Made by a program: the position numbers and the translations under genes. Below, piece after piece: positions 26,086-35,586 of a stretch of 64,000 nucleotides of DNA. The notes under the pieces are model-generated. The model had not been told where the DNA came from and did no database searches. It worked only from the letters and a program-made list of their open reading frames with translations. The stretch is from WVZH01 sp034430895 (GTDB lineage: Bacteria > Chloroflexota > Anaerolineae > Anaerolineales > E44-bin32): NCBI GenBank assembly GCA_034430895.1, contig DAOUDW010000035.1, positions 1 to 64,000 of the forward strand, in the 5' to 3' direction. Every line of letters starts with the position of its first letter. Within the stretch, counting starts at the first letter, position 1.

Positions 26086-27456
26086 CTATGAATTTCCGTC
26101 GCCTTTCCCCTCGGCACTCATTTTAGACTTCATAGTTAATTTCAGAGCTTGACGATACCGTTTGCGTACGCGGTCTGCGTTTTCTTGATCACCGCTTTCA
26201 GCAAAACGGTCCGCGGTTGCCATGAGCGCGGACAGCACCTGCTGATTAACTTGATCGCCAGCAGATTCAAGATAGGCAATTGCTTCATCGTCTTCTTCGA
26301 TGTTGATGAGATTTTGCGCAAAGCGGAGCTCTTCAGGGACGGCTTGTTCAGCAATTTCTTGTAATTTGTCCCGAATCTCGTTGAATTTATCGAGTGCTTC
26401 TTTGTTATCCCCTTCTTCTGCGGCCTGTATGTTTGCCTGCAGGATACCCAGGAAGTAGTCATCCACGAGGGGCAATGCCTCCTGAAGCGTTTTATCAAGG
26501 TCTTCTGCTTGCATGAGGGATTGCAATAAGGAAGCTGCTTGTGCCGCACGAGCTTCTTGCGCTTTGTCGATCTCTTCGCAGATTTCGAGTATACGGTCAC
26601 GCAGCGCGTCAAGTTTCTTATTTTCCTCTGCTTCACTTGAATCCATGCGTTCGGTGAGTAATTGAAAGAAACTGTAATCCAAAGCTGGGCGCAGAAGATT
26701 GACGATAGCGAGGACACGATCGTCGTTTGGCGCCTGGATGAGTAAATCCAGTATTTTCTCGCGCGTGATATCTTTCCCGAGATCGTTGATGCTTTCGATG
26801 GCTTGTTTGAATTCGTTCTCCTGAGCCTGGATTTTGTGTCCAAACGTGGTTTGTTGAACGGCTTGTTCGTACCGCTGACTGACGGCCTTTTTAGTATTTG
26901 TATCCGAAATCGAGTTGATCGCCATGGCAGCAATTTGGAAAAAGGCTGCGTCCATTTCCTCATCGTGATTCTTGATGAAGTCTGCGAGATCCTCCTCGCG
27001 AATTTGAATTAAATCTTCAAAGATCCGCATACGAGCACGTTGTGCTTCGATTTCTTCCTTCGAAATGCCGTCTGCTTCCAAAATACGTTCTAACATTCCT
27101 TGCATCGTCAGTGTAGTTTGTGGTTGAAATAAATATGCTTTGCGTTGTTCTGGAGGCAGGTTTTCTGTTATTTGATTGATCATCTTTCCGATCAAGCGTT
27201 CTTGTTCGTCTTTGGGTATGTTAAGTTCGACGGGCATGAAGGTTAACAGTAACTCTTTTTCGGGATCATGATACACGAGCGGCGCCGCAAGTTGACCTTC
27301 AAATCCACAAGAAGGGCATTGGATGCGGTTGATACTGCCGGAAAGCAACCTGGCCTTTACGCTTGGGTCTCGGCCAACATCGATGAGCTGTTCGATTGCG
27401 GCTGTTATTGGCGCTTTGCAATTTGGGCATTGAATTTGAGTCATCGATTGGGTCAT
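26086..27456 (-). CDS. CpXC-domain protein
   Basis: A 456-residue protein. The N-terminal 130 residues carry a CpXC domain with two CxxC knuckles, C10/C13 (CPNC) and C47/C50 (CPSC), probably binding zinc. The rest is a long, acidic, mostly helical region rich in Glu, Gln, Asp and Ala, likely coiled coil, whose tail (AESGDQENADRVRKRYRQAL) looks TPR-like. Function of the family is unknown. Start at ATG 27456 is without strong ribosome site; a second ATG four codons later is possible. Stands alone on its strand, 22 bp downstream of the sensor kinase gene. Confidence 0.8.
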   Translation of the reverse strand: MTQSMTQIQCPNCKAPITAAIEQLIDVGRDPSVKARLLSGSINRIQCPSCGFEGQLAAPLVYHDPEKELLLTFMPVELNIPKDEQERLIGKMINQITENLPPEQRKAYLFQPQTTLTMQGMLERILEADGISKEEIEAQRARMRIFEDLIQIREEDLADFIKNHDEEMDAAFFQIAAMAINSISDTNTKKAVSQRYEQAVQQTTFGHKIQAQENEFKQAIESINDLGKDITREKILDLLIQAPNDDRVLAIVNLLRPALDYSFFQLLTERMDSSEAEENKKLDALRDRILEICEEIDKAQEARAAQAASLLQSLMQAEDLDKTLQEALPLVDDYFLGILQANIQAAEEGDNKEALDKFNEIRDKLQEIAEQAVPEELRFAQNLINIEEDDEAIAYLESAGDQVNQQVLSALMATADRFAESGDQENADRVRKRYRQALKLTMKSKMSAEGKGDGNS

Positions 27457-27478
27457 GGAAGTTAACTATCCTTTATTT

Positions 27479-29044
27479 TTATAGTTGCGTCTGTTGTTGT
27501 GGCAGTGAGAAGCATATTCTCGTCCCTTGTTTAACTTTTTCATCCACCCAGATTTGGCCTTGGTGGGCTTCGATCACCGCTTTTGCCAGGAACAATCCCA
27601 GCCCTGCACCTTTTGTTTTTCGCGACGCTTCGTTGGATCGATAAAATCGGTTGAAAACCCGCGGTACATCTTCCGGAGCGATCCCGGGCCCCTCGTCTTG
27701 AACGCAAACGACGATGTTATCCTTTCGGATGTGCCCGCTGATGGTAACCAGGCCTCCGTCAGGTGAGTATTTAACTGTATTCGATAATAGGTTCGAGAGT
27801 ACTTGTGTCAATCGATCTTCATCTGCAGGGATCGTTGGAAAATCCTTTGGAAAGTCGATGGTAAAGGTATGCGCGGCGGATTGGGTTTTAAAGCGATTGG
27901 CCAATCTCTCAGCCAATTCCTTGACGCCGACCTCGGAAAAACTCAAGGATAGGGCACCAGCGGCAAGTCTTGAAGCATCCAGAAGGTCATCGATCAATTT
28001 GGCGAGGCGATCGGATTCCTCTTCGATAACCGCCAAGCTTTCGTGCACCGTCTCAGGATCCCACTGGGCATCTTCTCGTCGCAATGTACCTACATACCCT
28101 TTGATGAGTGCGACGGGTGCGCGTAATTCATGGCTGATGATGGAGATAAAAGTATCTTTTAGCTCTTCGGCTTCCCGAAATTTCGTGATATCGCGCATAT
28201 TTGCGACGATGCTTCGTAATTTGCCATCCTGTGAAACTGTGGGTGCGTAGCGGATGCCAACGCTAATTGCTTCCCCATCCTTTTTGAGTAAATCGCCTTC
28301 TACATAGAGTGTAGCCTTGGCGGAGAGTGGCCATCCACCTGCTTCGGCTTCCTCCAGAGACAAACCCGGTTCACGGCGAAGCCAGTGGATGATCTCGTCA
28401 TGCGTTTTACCGATCGTTTCTTCGGGTGCGTATCCGGTGAGACGTGCGCAGGCCCGATTAAAACGTTCGAAACGAAAACTCGGATCGAGGATAAAGATGC
28501 CGTCCGCCGCCGATTCCAGCACCGCATCGGTGTGCTGTTTCTGACGCGAGAGTTGCGTATATAGCTTTGCATTGTATGCTGCGATCGACGCTTGCGATGC
28601 AAATGCCTGCAGCAGTCTTCGATCTTCGTTGGAAAAGCGGCCTGCGTACGAACGAAAGACGAATATAACGCCAATGACCTCCGATTGGGCAATCATCGGC
28701 AAACCAACCCCGGTCAATAAACCCATACTTGTAGCGGCTGTGATGCGTTGTAATCTGCGGTTAATTTCGGGGAGGGCGAAGCGCGCTGGATCCCCGTGAT
28801 CGGGGATATCTGCAAGTAACGGGTCTAGATTCTTTAGAAATGCCTGATTAATTCCGTATGAAGAAGCGATACACCAACCACCGCTTTCATCGCGCAGTGC
28901 AATCAAACCGGCATGGCCAGCGAGCAGTTCAGCGGAAACACGCACGATGCGTGTCAGCACACGATTAAGGTCGAGTTCTTCCGTAATAACACGAGAAATC
29001 TCAAGCAGGTAATCGCGTTGGCGAACACGCAGATCGGGCAGCAT
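27479..29044 (-). CDS. GAF-PAS sensor histidine kinase
   Basis: A 521-residue cytoplasmic kinase: GAF at about 20-165, PAS at 180-300 (VLESAADGIFIL), HisKA with phosphoacceptor His near 305 (IISHELRAP), HATPase at 415-520 with NLLSNTVKYS, VQDEGPGI and KGAGLGLFLAK. There is no membrane helix, so signal and membrane location are unknown. It starts directly after the aminotransferase stop (TGA then ATG), so the two are almost certainly co-translated. No response regulator gene is adjacent; the OmpR- and LuxR-type regulators at 37-38 kb are candidates only by distance. Confidence 0.92.
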   Translation of the reverse strand: MLPDLRVRQRDYLLEISRVITEELDLNRVLTRIVRVSAELLAGHAGLIALRDESGGWCIASSYGINQAFLKNLDPLLADIPDHGDPARFALPEINRRLQRITAATSMGLLTGVGLPMIAQSEVIGVIFVFRSYAGRFSNEDRRLLQAFASQASIAAYNAKLYTQLSRQKQHTDAVLESAADGIFILDPSFRFERFNRACARLTGYAPEETIGKTHDEIIHWLRREPGLSLEEAEAGGWPLSAKATLYVEGDLLKKDGEAISVGIRYAPTVSQDGKLRSIVANMRDITKFREAEELKDTFISIISHELRAPVALIKGYVGTLRREDAQWDPETVHESLAVIEEESDRLAKLIDDLLDASRLAAGALSLSFSEVGVKELAERLANRFKTQSAAHTFTIDFPKDFPTIPADEDRLTQVLSNLLSNTVKYSPDGGLVTISGHIRKDNIVVCVQDEGPGIAPEDVPRVFNRFYRSNEASRKTKGAGLGLFLAKAVIEAHQGQIWVDEKVKQGTRICFSLPQQQTQL

Positions 29045-30367
29045 TCAGTCTAGGCCTTCTTGCTCGGCTTCTTGAATGGCATAGTCGAGAATTTCTAATC
29101 CCTCATCGATCAACTGCGTTGTAATGTTGAGAGCAGGTGCGATACGCAATGTACTCTCACCGCACCCCATGGTTAGCAAGCCTTGTTGAAATGCATGCAG
29201 TTCGACGCGTTTACGCAGCGCAGATGCCGGCTCGCGTGTCTCACGATCCTTTACAAATTCAACGCCGATCATCAAGCCTTTACCTCGGACCTGTCCGACA
29301 CTCGGATGGTGAACCTGCAGTTCTTCGAGGGCGTCCAGGGTGTACTTACCGACTTCAGCCGCGTTTTTCATCATACCGTTTTCGATGAGTTCGAAGGTTG
29401 CCAGCGCGGCAGCACATGCGATCGGATTTCCTCCGTATGTGTTTCCGTGCGCTCCGCTGGGCCAATTCATGATGCTTTCCTTGGCGATGATTCCTCCGAG
29501 GGGAATGCCAGAGGCAATGCCTTTCGCCGTGCATACGATATCCGCTTCGACGTTCCAGTTTTCGATCGCCCACCATTTGCCCGTTCTGCCAACCCCCGAT
29601 TGGACTTCGTCTGCGATGAGCAGGATGCCGTGTTGATCGCATAATTCACGCAGGGCGGGGAAGAAACCATCGGTGGGTACAACGTAGCCTCCTTCGCCCT
29701 GGATCGGTTCGATGACGATACCGGCACAATCCTCAGGGGGGAGGACCTTTGGGAAGATTGTATTGCGTATGTATTGCACCACGGTCTCGCCGTAATCATC
29801 GTGCGTTGATGTCAGCAGTGGCCGATAGGGGTCAGGATAGGGAACATGAGTCACACCATTCATGACCGGGAAAAACCCTCGACGGTAAGCGGGTTTGCTG
29901 GCGGTAAAGGCCAATGACCCCAGCGTGCGACCGTGAAACCCGCCAAAGAAGCCGATGAACTGCTGACGGCCGGTGTGATAGCGGGCCAGTTTAATGGCCG
30001 ACTCAACGGCTTCGGTTCCCGAATTACAAAGGAAAATTTTTGCGTGTTCTTTAAACGGTGCGGTCGAGGCGAGTTTTTCAGAATACTCAATCCAAATTGG
30101 ATGATAGAAATCAGCAGAAATATGTAGATAGCGTTCCGCTTGTTTTTTTACTGCCTCGATTACTTTGGGATGGCAATGGCCAGTCGAGCAAACAGCGATA
30201 CCTGATGTGAAGTCGATGTATCGATTACCGTCAACATCCCACACTTCGGAACCCAGACCATGATCCATCATGAATGGGTAGACTCGTGGATAGGATGGTG
30301 AAATTACTTTTCGATCGCGCTCAAGGTATTCTTTCGCTCTCTTTCCTGGCACAGAAAGATGTTGCAT
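29045..30367 (-). CDS. Class III (acetylornithine/4-aminobutyrate-type) aminotransferase
   Basis: A 440-residue PLP-dependent aminotransferase. Motifs: FTSGIAVCSTGHCHP, LCNSGTEAVESAIKLAR, FHGRTLGSLAFT, ADEVQSGVGRTG, and the PLP lysine in TAKGIASGIPLGG near residue 286. Substrate is not certain: 4-aminobutyrate, ornithine or a related omega-amine all fit. I start at ATG 30367, where GGAGGT lies eight bases upstream; the frame to 30430 adds 21 unlikely residues. The promoter may be the extended -10 box at 30479-30487. The gene is coupled to the following kinase gene. Confidence 0.9.
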   Translation of the reverse strand: MQHLSVPGKRAKEYLERDRKVISPSYPRVYPFMMDHGLGSEVWDVDGNRYIDFTSGIAVCSTGHCHPKVIEAVKKQAERYLHISADFYHPIWIEYSEKLASTAPFKEHAKIFLCNSGTEAVESAIKLARYHTGRQQFIGFFGGFHGRTLGSLAFTASKPAYRRGFFPVMNGVTHVPYPDPYRPLLTSTHDDYGETVVQYIRNTIFPKVLPPEDCAGIVIEPIQGEGGYVVPTDGFFPALRELCDQHGILLIADEVQSGVGRTGKWWAIENWNVEADIVCTAKGIASGIPLGGIIAKESIMNWPSGAHGNTYGGNPIACAAALATFELIENGMMKNAAEVGKYTLDALEELQVHHPSVGQVRGKGLMIGVEFVKDRETREPASALRKRVELHAFQQGLLTMGCGESTLRIAPALNITTQLIDEGLEILDYAIQEAEQEGLD

Positions 30368-30478
30368 CCTTGTTGACCTCCGGGTGAGATTATGTCTCGA
30401 TCTATAAAAATCGAAACGGCTAATTTGCAACTTCCGGGATGCCCAAATTCTTTATTCCTGGATGGCGTTACTTTCGTA

Positions 30479-30487
30479 ATTATATCA
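30479..30487 (-). promoter_or_regulatory. Extended -10 promoter element for the aminotransferase-kinase pair
   Basis: The minus strand reads TGATATAAT, a TGn plus perfect -10 hexamer, 112 bp before the aminotransferase ATG. No good -35 lies 16-18 bases upstream, which extended -10 promoters can tolerate. The same nonamer precedes ftsH. Confidence 0.45.
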
Positions 30488-30495
30488 TTCGGATT

Positions 30496-30523
30496 TTGTA
30501 ATCGATCATTTCCGTTGTATAAA
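30496..30523 (+). promoter_or_regulatory. Sigma70-type promoter for the acyl-CoA ligase gene
   Basis: TTGTAA at 30496-30501 and TATAAA at 30518-30523 with a 16-base spacer, about 52 bases before the ATG at 30575. Read from sequence; strength unknown. Confidence 0.5.
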
Positions 30524-30574
30524 TGATATAGCATAGCCGTCTCTTTGTATCTAAACGATAAAAGGAGAGTGGTG

Positions 30575-32266
30575 ATGATGAAAGAGCGACCTTGGTTTGG
30601 CCACTATGATGAGGGGGTGCCGAAAGAAATCGATTATCCCCAGATCAATCTGCACGAGATGCTACGAAAATCAGCAGAAGCGTATCCGCAGCGAGCTTGC
30701 ACTATTTTTAAAGGTGCGCCAGTTACTTACGCTGAAATGAATGCGCGTTCCGATCGTCTCGCTGCAGGTTTGACGGATCTGGGCGTGAAAAAAGGAACAC
30801 CTGTTGGTTTGTTCATGGTAAATCTTCCGCAATTTGTGATGGCGTTCTACGCCATATTGAAGGCGGGAGGCGTGGTGGTAGCTTTTAATCCTTTATATAA
30901 AGCACGCGAAATCAAGCATCAGGTCAACGATTCCGGCATTGAGATCATGATTGCCTTGAGTATGTACTATGAGAAAATCAAGGCGGTCAGAGGAAACACG
31001 TCATTGAAGACTCTTGTGGTTTCAAATCTGAAGGAGGCTCTGCCGGGGTTACTACGTTTCTTGTTTACATTAACGATGGAAAAGAAAGATGGACATCGAG
31101 TCACGCTCGACGAAGAAGACGTATGGATGCGTGATTTGATGGATAGATACTCACCGGCGGATGCGCCGAAAGTGGATGTGGGTCCGGATGATGTCGCCCT
31201 TTTCCAATATAGTGGGGGAACCACTGGTCTGTCCAAGGCTGCTGTCGCACTGCACCGCAACCTGGTGGCAAACACACTCCAAATTCGATCTTTCATGCCC
31301 ACTTTGCGCATGGGGGAGGAGATCGTGTTGATGGCGATCCCCATGTTTCATGTTTATGGATTGGTCGCCGGTATGACTTTTGGCATTTCATCAGGAGCTA
31401 CGCTGGTGATTCAACCCGATCCCCGTGATACCAACGAGATTCTGAGTTTGATTGCCAAGTACAGGCCTTCGATCTATCCGGGTGTACCCGCCATGTACAA
31501 TGCCATCAATGTTCATCCGGATGTGCGTGCCGGCAAGGCTGACGTCAGTTCGATTCAGGCATGCATTTCGGGATCGGCGCCCCTAATGCGAGAGACCAAG
31601 CTGCGTTTCGAAGAACAAACCGGCGGAAAACTGGTTGAAGGATATGGTCTATCAGAAGCCCCGACGGCTACACACTGTAATCCGGTTTTCGGTCTAAACA
31701 AGGAGGGATCGATCGGATTGCCGCTACCTGATGTGGATGCGCGCATCATTTCTCTGGACGATGAAGTAAATGAGCTCGGTCCTGGTGAAGTCGGGGAATT
31801 GGTAATCCAGGGGCCCCAGGTCATGAAGGGCTACCATAATATGCCCACAGAAACTGCAAACGCTCTGCGAGATGGCTGGCTGTATACCGGTGATATTGCC
31901 CGCATGGACGAAGATGGGTATTTCTATATCGTCGACCGCAAGAAGGAGTTGATTAAACCAAGCGGTTATCAAGTTTGGCCACGGGATGTAGAGGAAGTTA
32001 TCTCCGAACATCCGGGTGTCTTGGAAGTAGGCGTGGCGGGTGTGCCCGATGCCTATCGTGGTGAAACCATCAAAGCCTGGGTCGTGCTCAAACCGGAAGA
32101 GAGAGTCACGATGGACGAGATTCGAGCCTGGTGCAAGGAGAGAATGGCGACGTACAAAGTGCCTACGTATGTAGAATTCCGGGATGAGCTGCCCAAGACA
32201 ACCGTTGGGAAAATACTCCGCAGAGAACTGGTCCGACAGCATCGAGAAAGTGAAAAGACAACGTAG
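30575..32266 (+). CDS. Long-chain fatty acid--CoA ligase (AMP-forming)
   Basis: A 563-residue acyl-CoA synthetase. AMP-binding signature YSGGTTGLSKAAVALHRN near 220, the GYGLSEAPT block, YTGDIARMDEDGYFYIVDRKK, and the C-terminal catalytic Lys in PKTTVGKILRREL. It activates fatty acids to acyl-CoA thioesters through an acyl-adenylate. FadD-type sequence features favour long chains; not proven. The ATG at 30575 (ATGATG) follows AAAGGAGAGT. A hairpin at 32320-32351 closes the gene against the convergent ftsH. Confidence 0.9.
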   Translation: MMKERPWFGHYDEGVPKEIDYPQINLHEMLRKSAEAYPQRACTIFKGAPVTYAEMNARSDRLAAGLTDLGVKKGTPVGLFMVNLPQFVMAFYAILKAGGVVVAFNPLYKAREIKHQVNDSGIEIMIALSMYYEKIKAVRGNTSLKTLVVSNLKEALPGLLRFLFTLTMEKKDGHRVTLDEEDVWMRDLMDRYSPADAPKVDVGPDDVALFQYSGGTTGLSKAAVALHRNLVANTLQIRSFMPTLRMGEEIVLMAIPMFHVYGLVAGMTFGISSGATLVIQPDPRDTNEILSLIAKYRPSIYPGVPAMYNAINVHPDVRAGKADVSSIQACISGSAPLMRETKLRFEEQTGGKLVEGYGLSEAPTATHCNPVFGLNKEGSIGLPLPDVDARIISLDDEVNELGPGEVGELVIQGPQVMKGYHNMPTETANALRDGWLYTGDIARMDEDGYFYIVDRKKELIKPSGYQVWPRDVEEVISEHPGVLEVGVAGVPDAYRGETIKAWVVLKPEERVTMDEIRAWCKERMATYKVPTYVEFRDELPKTTVGKILRRELVRQHRESEKTT

Positions 32267-32319
32267 TCGATTTGGGCATCGGAATTTCCAGATCAGACGC
32301 TCGAAAACAGGAAATGCAG

Positions 32320-32351
32320 CGGGCTGTCCAGTTTGTGCTTTGGACAGCCCG
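32320..32351 (+). terminator. Hairpin between convergent acyl-CoA ligase and ftsH genes
   Basis: Perfect 11-bp stem (32320-32330 with 32341-32351), 10-base loop. Neither side has a long T tract (ATAATTTCC on plus), so it may be a weak or factor-assisted terminator. Confidence 0.55.
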
Positions 32352-32378
32352 ATAATTTCCCGCAATGCTCTTTTTACA

Positions 32379-34250
32379 CTAGCCGGCGGTGGGTAGTGGC
32401 ACTGGCGTTCCGCTGACCTTGGGTTGAACCGGCTCTGAGAAGATTTGTTCAAATTCCTCACGGTCGAGTGTCTCGACTTCGATCAAACGTTGTGCCACAG
32501 CTTCAAGTTGTGGGCGATATTTCGTCAGGATCTCGCGTGCACGATCGTGAGCTTCATGGACCAATTTTCGTACTTCTTTGTCAATCAATTCGGCAACATT
32601 TTCCGAGTAATCTCGTTGTTCGCCGATTTCACGGCCGAGGAAAACCAACTCTTCTTTTTTACCGTATACCATTGGCCCGAGCGATTCACTCATGCCGAGT
32701 CTGGCTACCATTGAGCGGGCAAGATTTGTGACACGCTCAATGTCATTGGAAGCGCCAGAGGTAATGTCATTGAAAACGATTTCCTCCGCCACGCGTCCAC
32801 CAAGTGAATAAGCTAGATCTGCTTTCATTTTATTACGGGCCATCAGGGTGTGATCATCTTCTGGTAGAAACAAGGTGAAACCGCCCATCAGACCGCGTGC
32901 GATGATACTAATTTTATGGACCGGGTCCGCTTCCGGGATGACGTGCCCCACGACTGCGTGGCCAGCTTCGTGGTAGGCGATAAGCCGCTTTTCTTCCTCA
33001 CTGATGATGCGGCTTTTCCGCTCTGGGCCGGCGCTGACACGTAGAATCGATTCTTCAAGTTCTTCTTGCCCGATGGTGCGTTTATCCCGTCTGGCAGCCA
33101 GTATTGCGGCTTCGTTAACAAGGTTTTCGAGATCGGCCCCCACGAAACCCGGTGTGGATTTGGCGATAATGTTGAGATCGACATCCACTTCCAGTGGTTT
33201 TCCCTTAGTATGGACCTTGAGTATCGCTTCACGACCTCGCATATCGGGGCGATCAAGAACAACACGGCGATCAAATCTTCCGGGACGAAGCAAGGCGGGA
33301 TCGAGGATGTCGGGCCGGTTGGTTGCGGCCATGATGATCACATTGGTATCGGTATCGAAACCATCCATTTCAACCAGCATCTGGTTAAGTGTTTGTTCTC
33401 GCTCGTCATGGCTGCCGCCGAGCCCGGCACCACGATGCCGTCCGACAGCGTCAATCTCGTCAACAAACACGATACACGGAGAGTGCCGTTTTGCCTGGTC
33501 GAATAGATCACGCACACGGCTCGCACCGACACCAACAAACATCTCAACGAATTCAGAACCCGAGATCGAGAAGAAGGGCACGCCGGCTTCACCAGATACA
33601 GCTTTGGCCATCATCGTCTTCCCGGTGCCTGGTGCGCCAATCAGGAGTACGCCTTTGGGTATGCGCGCACCGAGAGTGATGAATTTTTCCGGTTCTTTTA
33701 GAAATTCTACGACCTCTTGGAGTTCTTCTTTCGCTTCCTCAACACCAGCGATATCTTCGAATGTGATGGTGGGCTGATCTCCCGTAAACATCCTTGCTCG
33801 ACTCTTGCCAAATGAAAGCGCTTGGTTGTTGCTGCCCTGGGCTTGGCGAAGCATAAACCAGATCAAACCCACAACAAGCAGTGCAGGCAGCAGGTAGGTA
33901 ATCAAACTCAGGATGGTATTCCAATCGCTTGGTTCCTTGATTTCAAGTTCAAAAGGATTCCCGGCAAGGTACTCCGGTGTGATTCCAAAATCAATTAACT
34001 GCCCGACAAGTGTTTTTGTCGGTTCCTTGCGTGTAATTGCTTTTTTACCCGTTTGGGTATATTCAATCTCGATACTGTTGTCGTTAACGGTGATTCGAGC
34101 GACTTCGCCAGCCTTGATCTTATCGACCAGTTCATTGAATGACAAACGTTCTGGCTGGTTGGCGCTATCGCGCACGATAAAAAGTAGGACAACAATACTC
34201 AGTAGCAGGAGAATAAAAAAAACAGAATTCCTGCTTCGGGGAGCATTCAC
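32379..34250 (-). CDS. ftsH: ATP-dependent zinc metalloprotease FtsH
   Basis: A 623-residue membrane AAA protease. TM1 at about 10-25, periplasmic segment, TM2 near 115-135, Walker A GAPGTGKT near 208, Walker B VFVDEID, SRH region TNRPDILDPALLRPGRFDR, and zinc site HEAGH near 428. It degrades misassembled membrane proteins and regulators, as a hexamer. Length and order are ordinary. The GTG start at 34250 follows AGGAGG with a five-base gap. An extended -10 box at 34300-34308 is the likely promoter. Single-gene unit. Confidence 0.97.
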   Translation of the reverse strand: MNAPRSRNSVFFILLLLSIVVLLFIVRDSANQPERLSFNELVDKIKAGEVARITVNDNSIEIEYTQTGKKAITRKEPTKTLVGQLIDFGITPEYLAGNPFELEIKEPSDWNTILSLITYLLPALLVVGLIWFMLRQAQGSNNQALSFGKSRARMFTGDQPTITFEDIAGVEEAKEELQEVVEFLKEPEKFITLGARIPKGVLLIGAPGTGKTMMAKAVSGEAGVPFFSISGSEFVEMFVGVGASRVRDLFDQAKRHSPCIVFVDEIDAVGRHRGAGLGGSHDEREQTLNQMLVEMDGFDTDTNVIIMAATNRPDILDPALLRPGRFDRRVVLDRPDMRGREAILKVHTKGKPLEVDVDLNIIAKSTPGFVGADLENLVNEAAILAARRDKRTIGQEELEESILRVSAGPERKSRIISEEEKRLIAYHEAGHAVVGHVIPEADPVHKISIIARGLMGGFTLFLPEDDHTLMARNKMKADLAYSLGGRVAEEIVFNDITSGASNDIERVTNLARSMVARLGMSESLGPMVYGKKEELVFLGREIGEQRDYSENVAELIDKEVRKLVHEAHDRAREILTKYRPQLEAVAQRLIEVETLDREEFEQIFSEPVQPKVSGTPVPLPTAG

Positions 34251-34299
34251 ATCAACCTCCTAAAAACAACGCGGACATATACAAACCCAATTCTCACGA

Positions 34300-34308
34300 A
34301 TTATATCA
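34300..34308 (-). promoter_or_regulatory. Extended -10 promoter element for ftsH
   Basis: Minus strand reads TGATATAAT, 50 bp before the ftsH GTG. No recognisable -35 at 16-18 bases. Identical to the element at 30479-30487. Confidence 0.5.
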
Positions 34309-34398
34309 TCTTACCGTTCATGCGTGGACGCGTCCGAAGGGTTGGTAGTAGAAATCTGAATTCGTTACCCATTAATTAGACGCGAAAGGGAATCAAGA

Positions 34399-35454
34399 CT
34401 ATGGAGAGTGGAGCGGGCATGAAGGATAGAGCAAACAGACCCACAGCCAGAGTGGGATCAAGCCGCCGACGGCGATAAAGGCAAGCAGCGCGAGTACTAC
34501 GACAATCCAATCCATACCTTCTGGAGAGGTGGTTTCCATTTCTGAAGTGAACGCCTCGGGATCATTATCGGCTGGCGGAGGCATGGTATAGGAACGGATG
34601 GGTGGTGCTTGAAGTTGATCGGCGTAGGTCATTAAGACGCGTCCGAATTGGTCTGCCGTCCGATAGCGAGCAGATGGCTCTTTTGAGAGCACTTTTGCAG
34701 TGATTTGTTCCAGGACTTCGGGGATTTCCGGTCGGAGCTGTTTCAGATAAGGTGGCTTCGCGATTTGATGCAGCCGGGCAAGTTCAGCGGCATCATCTGT
34801 GTTGAAAGGGGGATTGCCGGTAAGGATCTCAAAGAAGGTAATACCTAAAGCATATACATCGGAGGAAAAAGTGGGGGAGCGACCAGCAGCTTGCTCGGGG
34901 GCAAAATACAAAGGGCTTCCCCAAACGATTTCGTTCTGTTCGTCTGGTTGAATAGATGCAAATGCACGCGCAATTCCAAAGTCGGTTATTTTCGCTACGT
35001 TGTCATTACCCACCAAAACGTTCTGTGGTTTGAGGTCGCAGTGGATGAGGCCAGCCCTGTGCGCATAGCCAACGCCAGCACAAATCTGAATCATCAGATC
35101 CACAGCTTCGGATACCGGCAGGTATCCTCGCCGTCGGATAAGTGTCTTTAGATCCGTTCCGGGAATCAATTCCAGAACGATGAAGTATCGACCTGCATCG
35201 ATTCCGAAATCGAAAATCGTAACGATATTGGGATGGGCAAGGTTGGCTGCTGCTCGCGCTTCGTGGAGAAAGCTTGCTTGAAAGGCTGGATCGGAGGTAA
35301 GGTTTTCACGCAGGAGTTTGATGGCAACATCTCTGTGGAGACTTAAATCACGAGCCCGGTAGACATCTGCCATGCCTCCCCGGCCGAGTTTGCTGACGAT
35401 TTCGTATCGTCCTCCAAGTGGCGCCTGAAAACCATCTATCATCGCTTCACCCAC
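34399..35454 (-). CDS. Serine/threonine protein kinase with one C-terminal membrane helix
   Basis: A 351-residue Hanks-type kinase: glycine loop LGRGGMADVY, ATP lysine in VAIKLL, catalytic loop HCDLKPQN (Cys where RD kinases have Arg), DFGIAR, APEQAAGR and the region SSDVYALGITFFEILTG. The catalytic domain ends near residue 280; a Pro/acidic linker leads to a hydrophobic segment at about 312-340, then a short Pro/Cys-rich tail. There is no extracellular sensor domain of note. It stands alone, divergent from the SH3-domain gene at 35587. Confidence 0.9.
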   Translation of the reverse strand: MGEAMIDGFQAPLGGRYEIVSKLGRGGMADVYRARDLSLHRDVAIKLLRENLTSDPAFQASFLHEARAAANLAHPNIVTIFDFGIDAGRYFIVLELIPGTDLKTLIRRRGYLPVSEAVDLMIQICAGVGYAHRAGLIHCDLKPQNVLVGNDNVAKITDFGIARAFASIQPDEQNEIVWGSPLYFAPEQAAGRSPTFSSDVYALGITFFEILTGNPPFNTDDAAELARLHQIAKPPYLKQLRPEIPEVLEQITAKVLSKEPSARYRTADQFGRVLMTYADQLQAPPIRSYTMPPPADNDPEAFTSEMETTSPEGMDWIVVVLALLAFIAVGGLIPLWLWVCLLYPSCPLHSP

Positions 35455-35586
35455 ACTGGATTCTAATCAGTCAGCCTGATTTCGGCAACCATCGTAGCGT
35501 AACATCGTGATCGGGTTATAATCGTGCCCACCTGAGTAATGCAGAATTTCTATCGAGAATTATTTCACTGAAAAGGTTGTTTGCCA

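Noticed and set aside
34399..35454. HCD in place of HRD in the kinase catalytic loop
   Set aside because: The catalytic Asp, Lys and DFG are intact; non-RD kinases are active.
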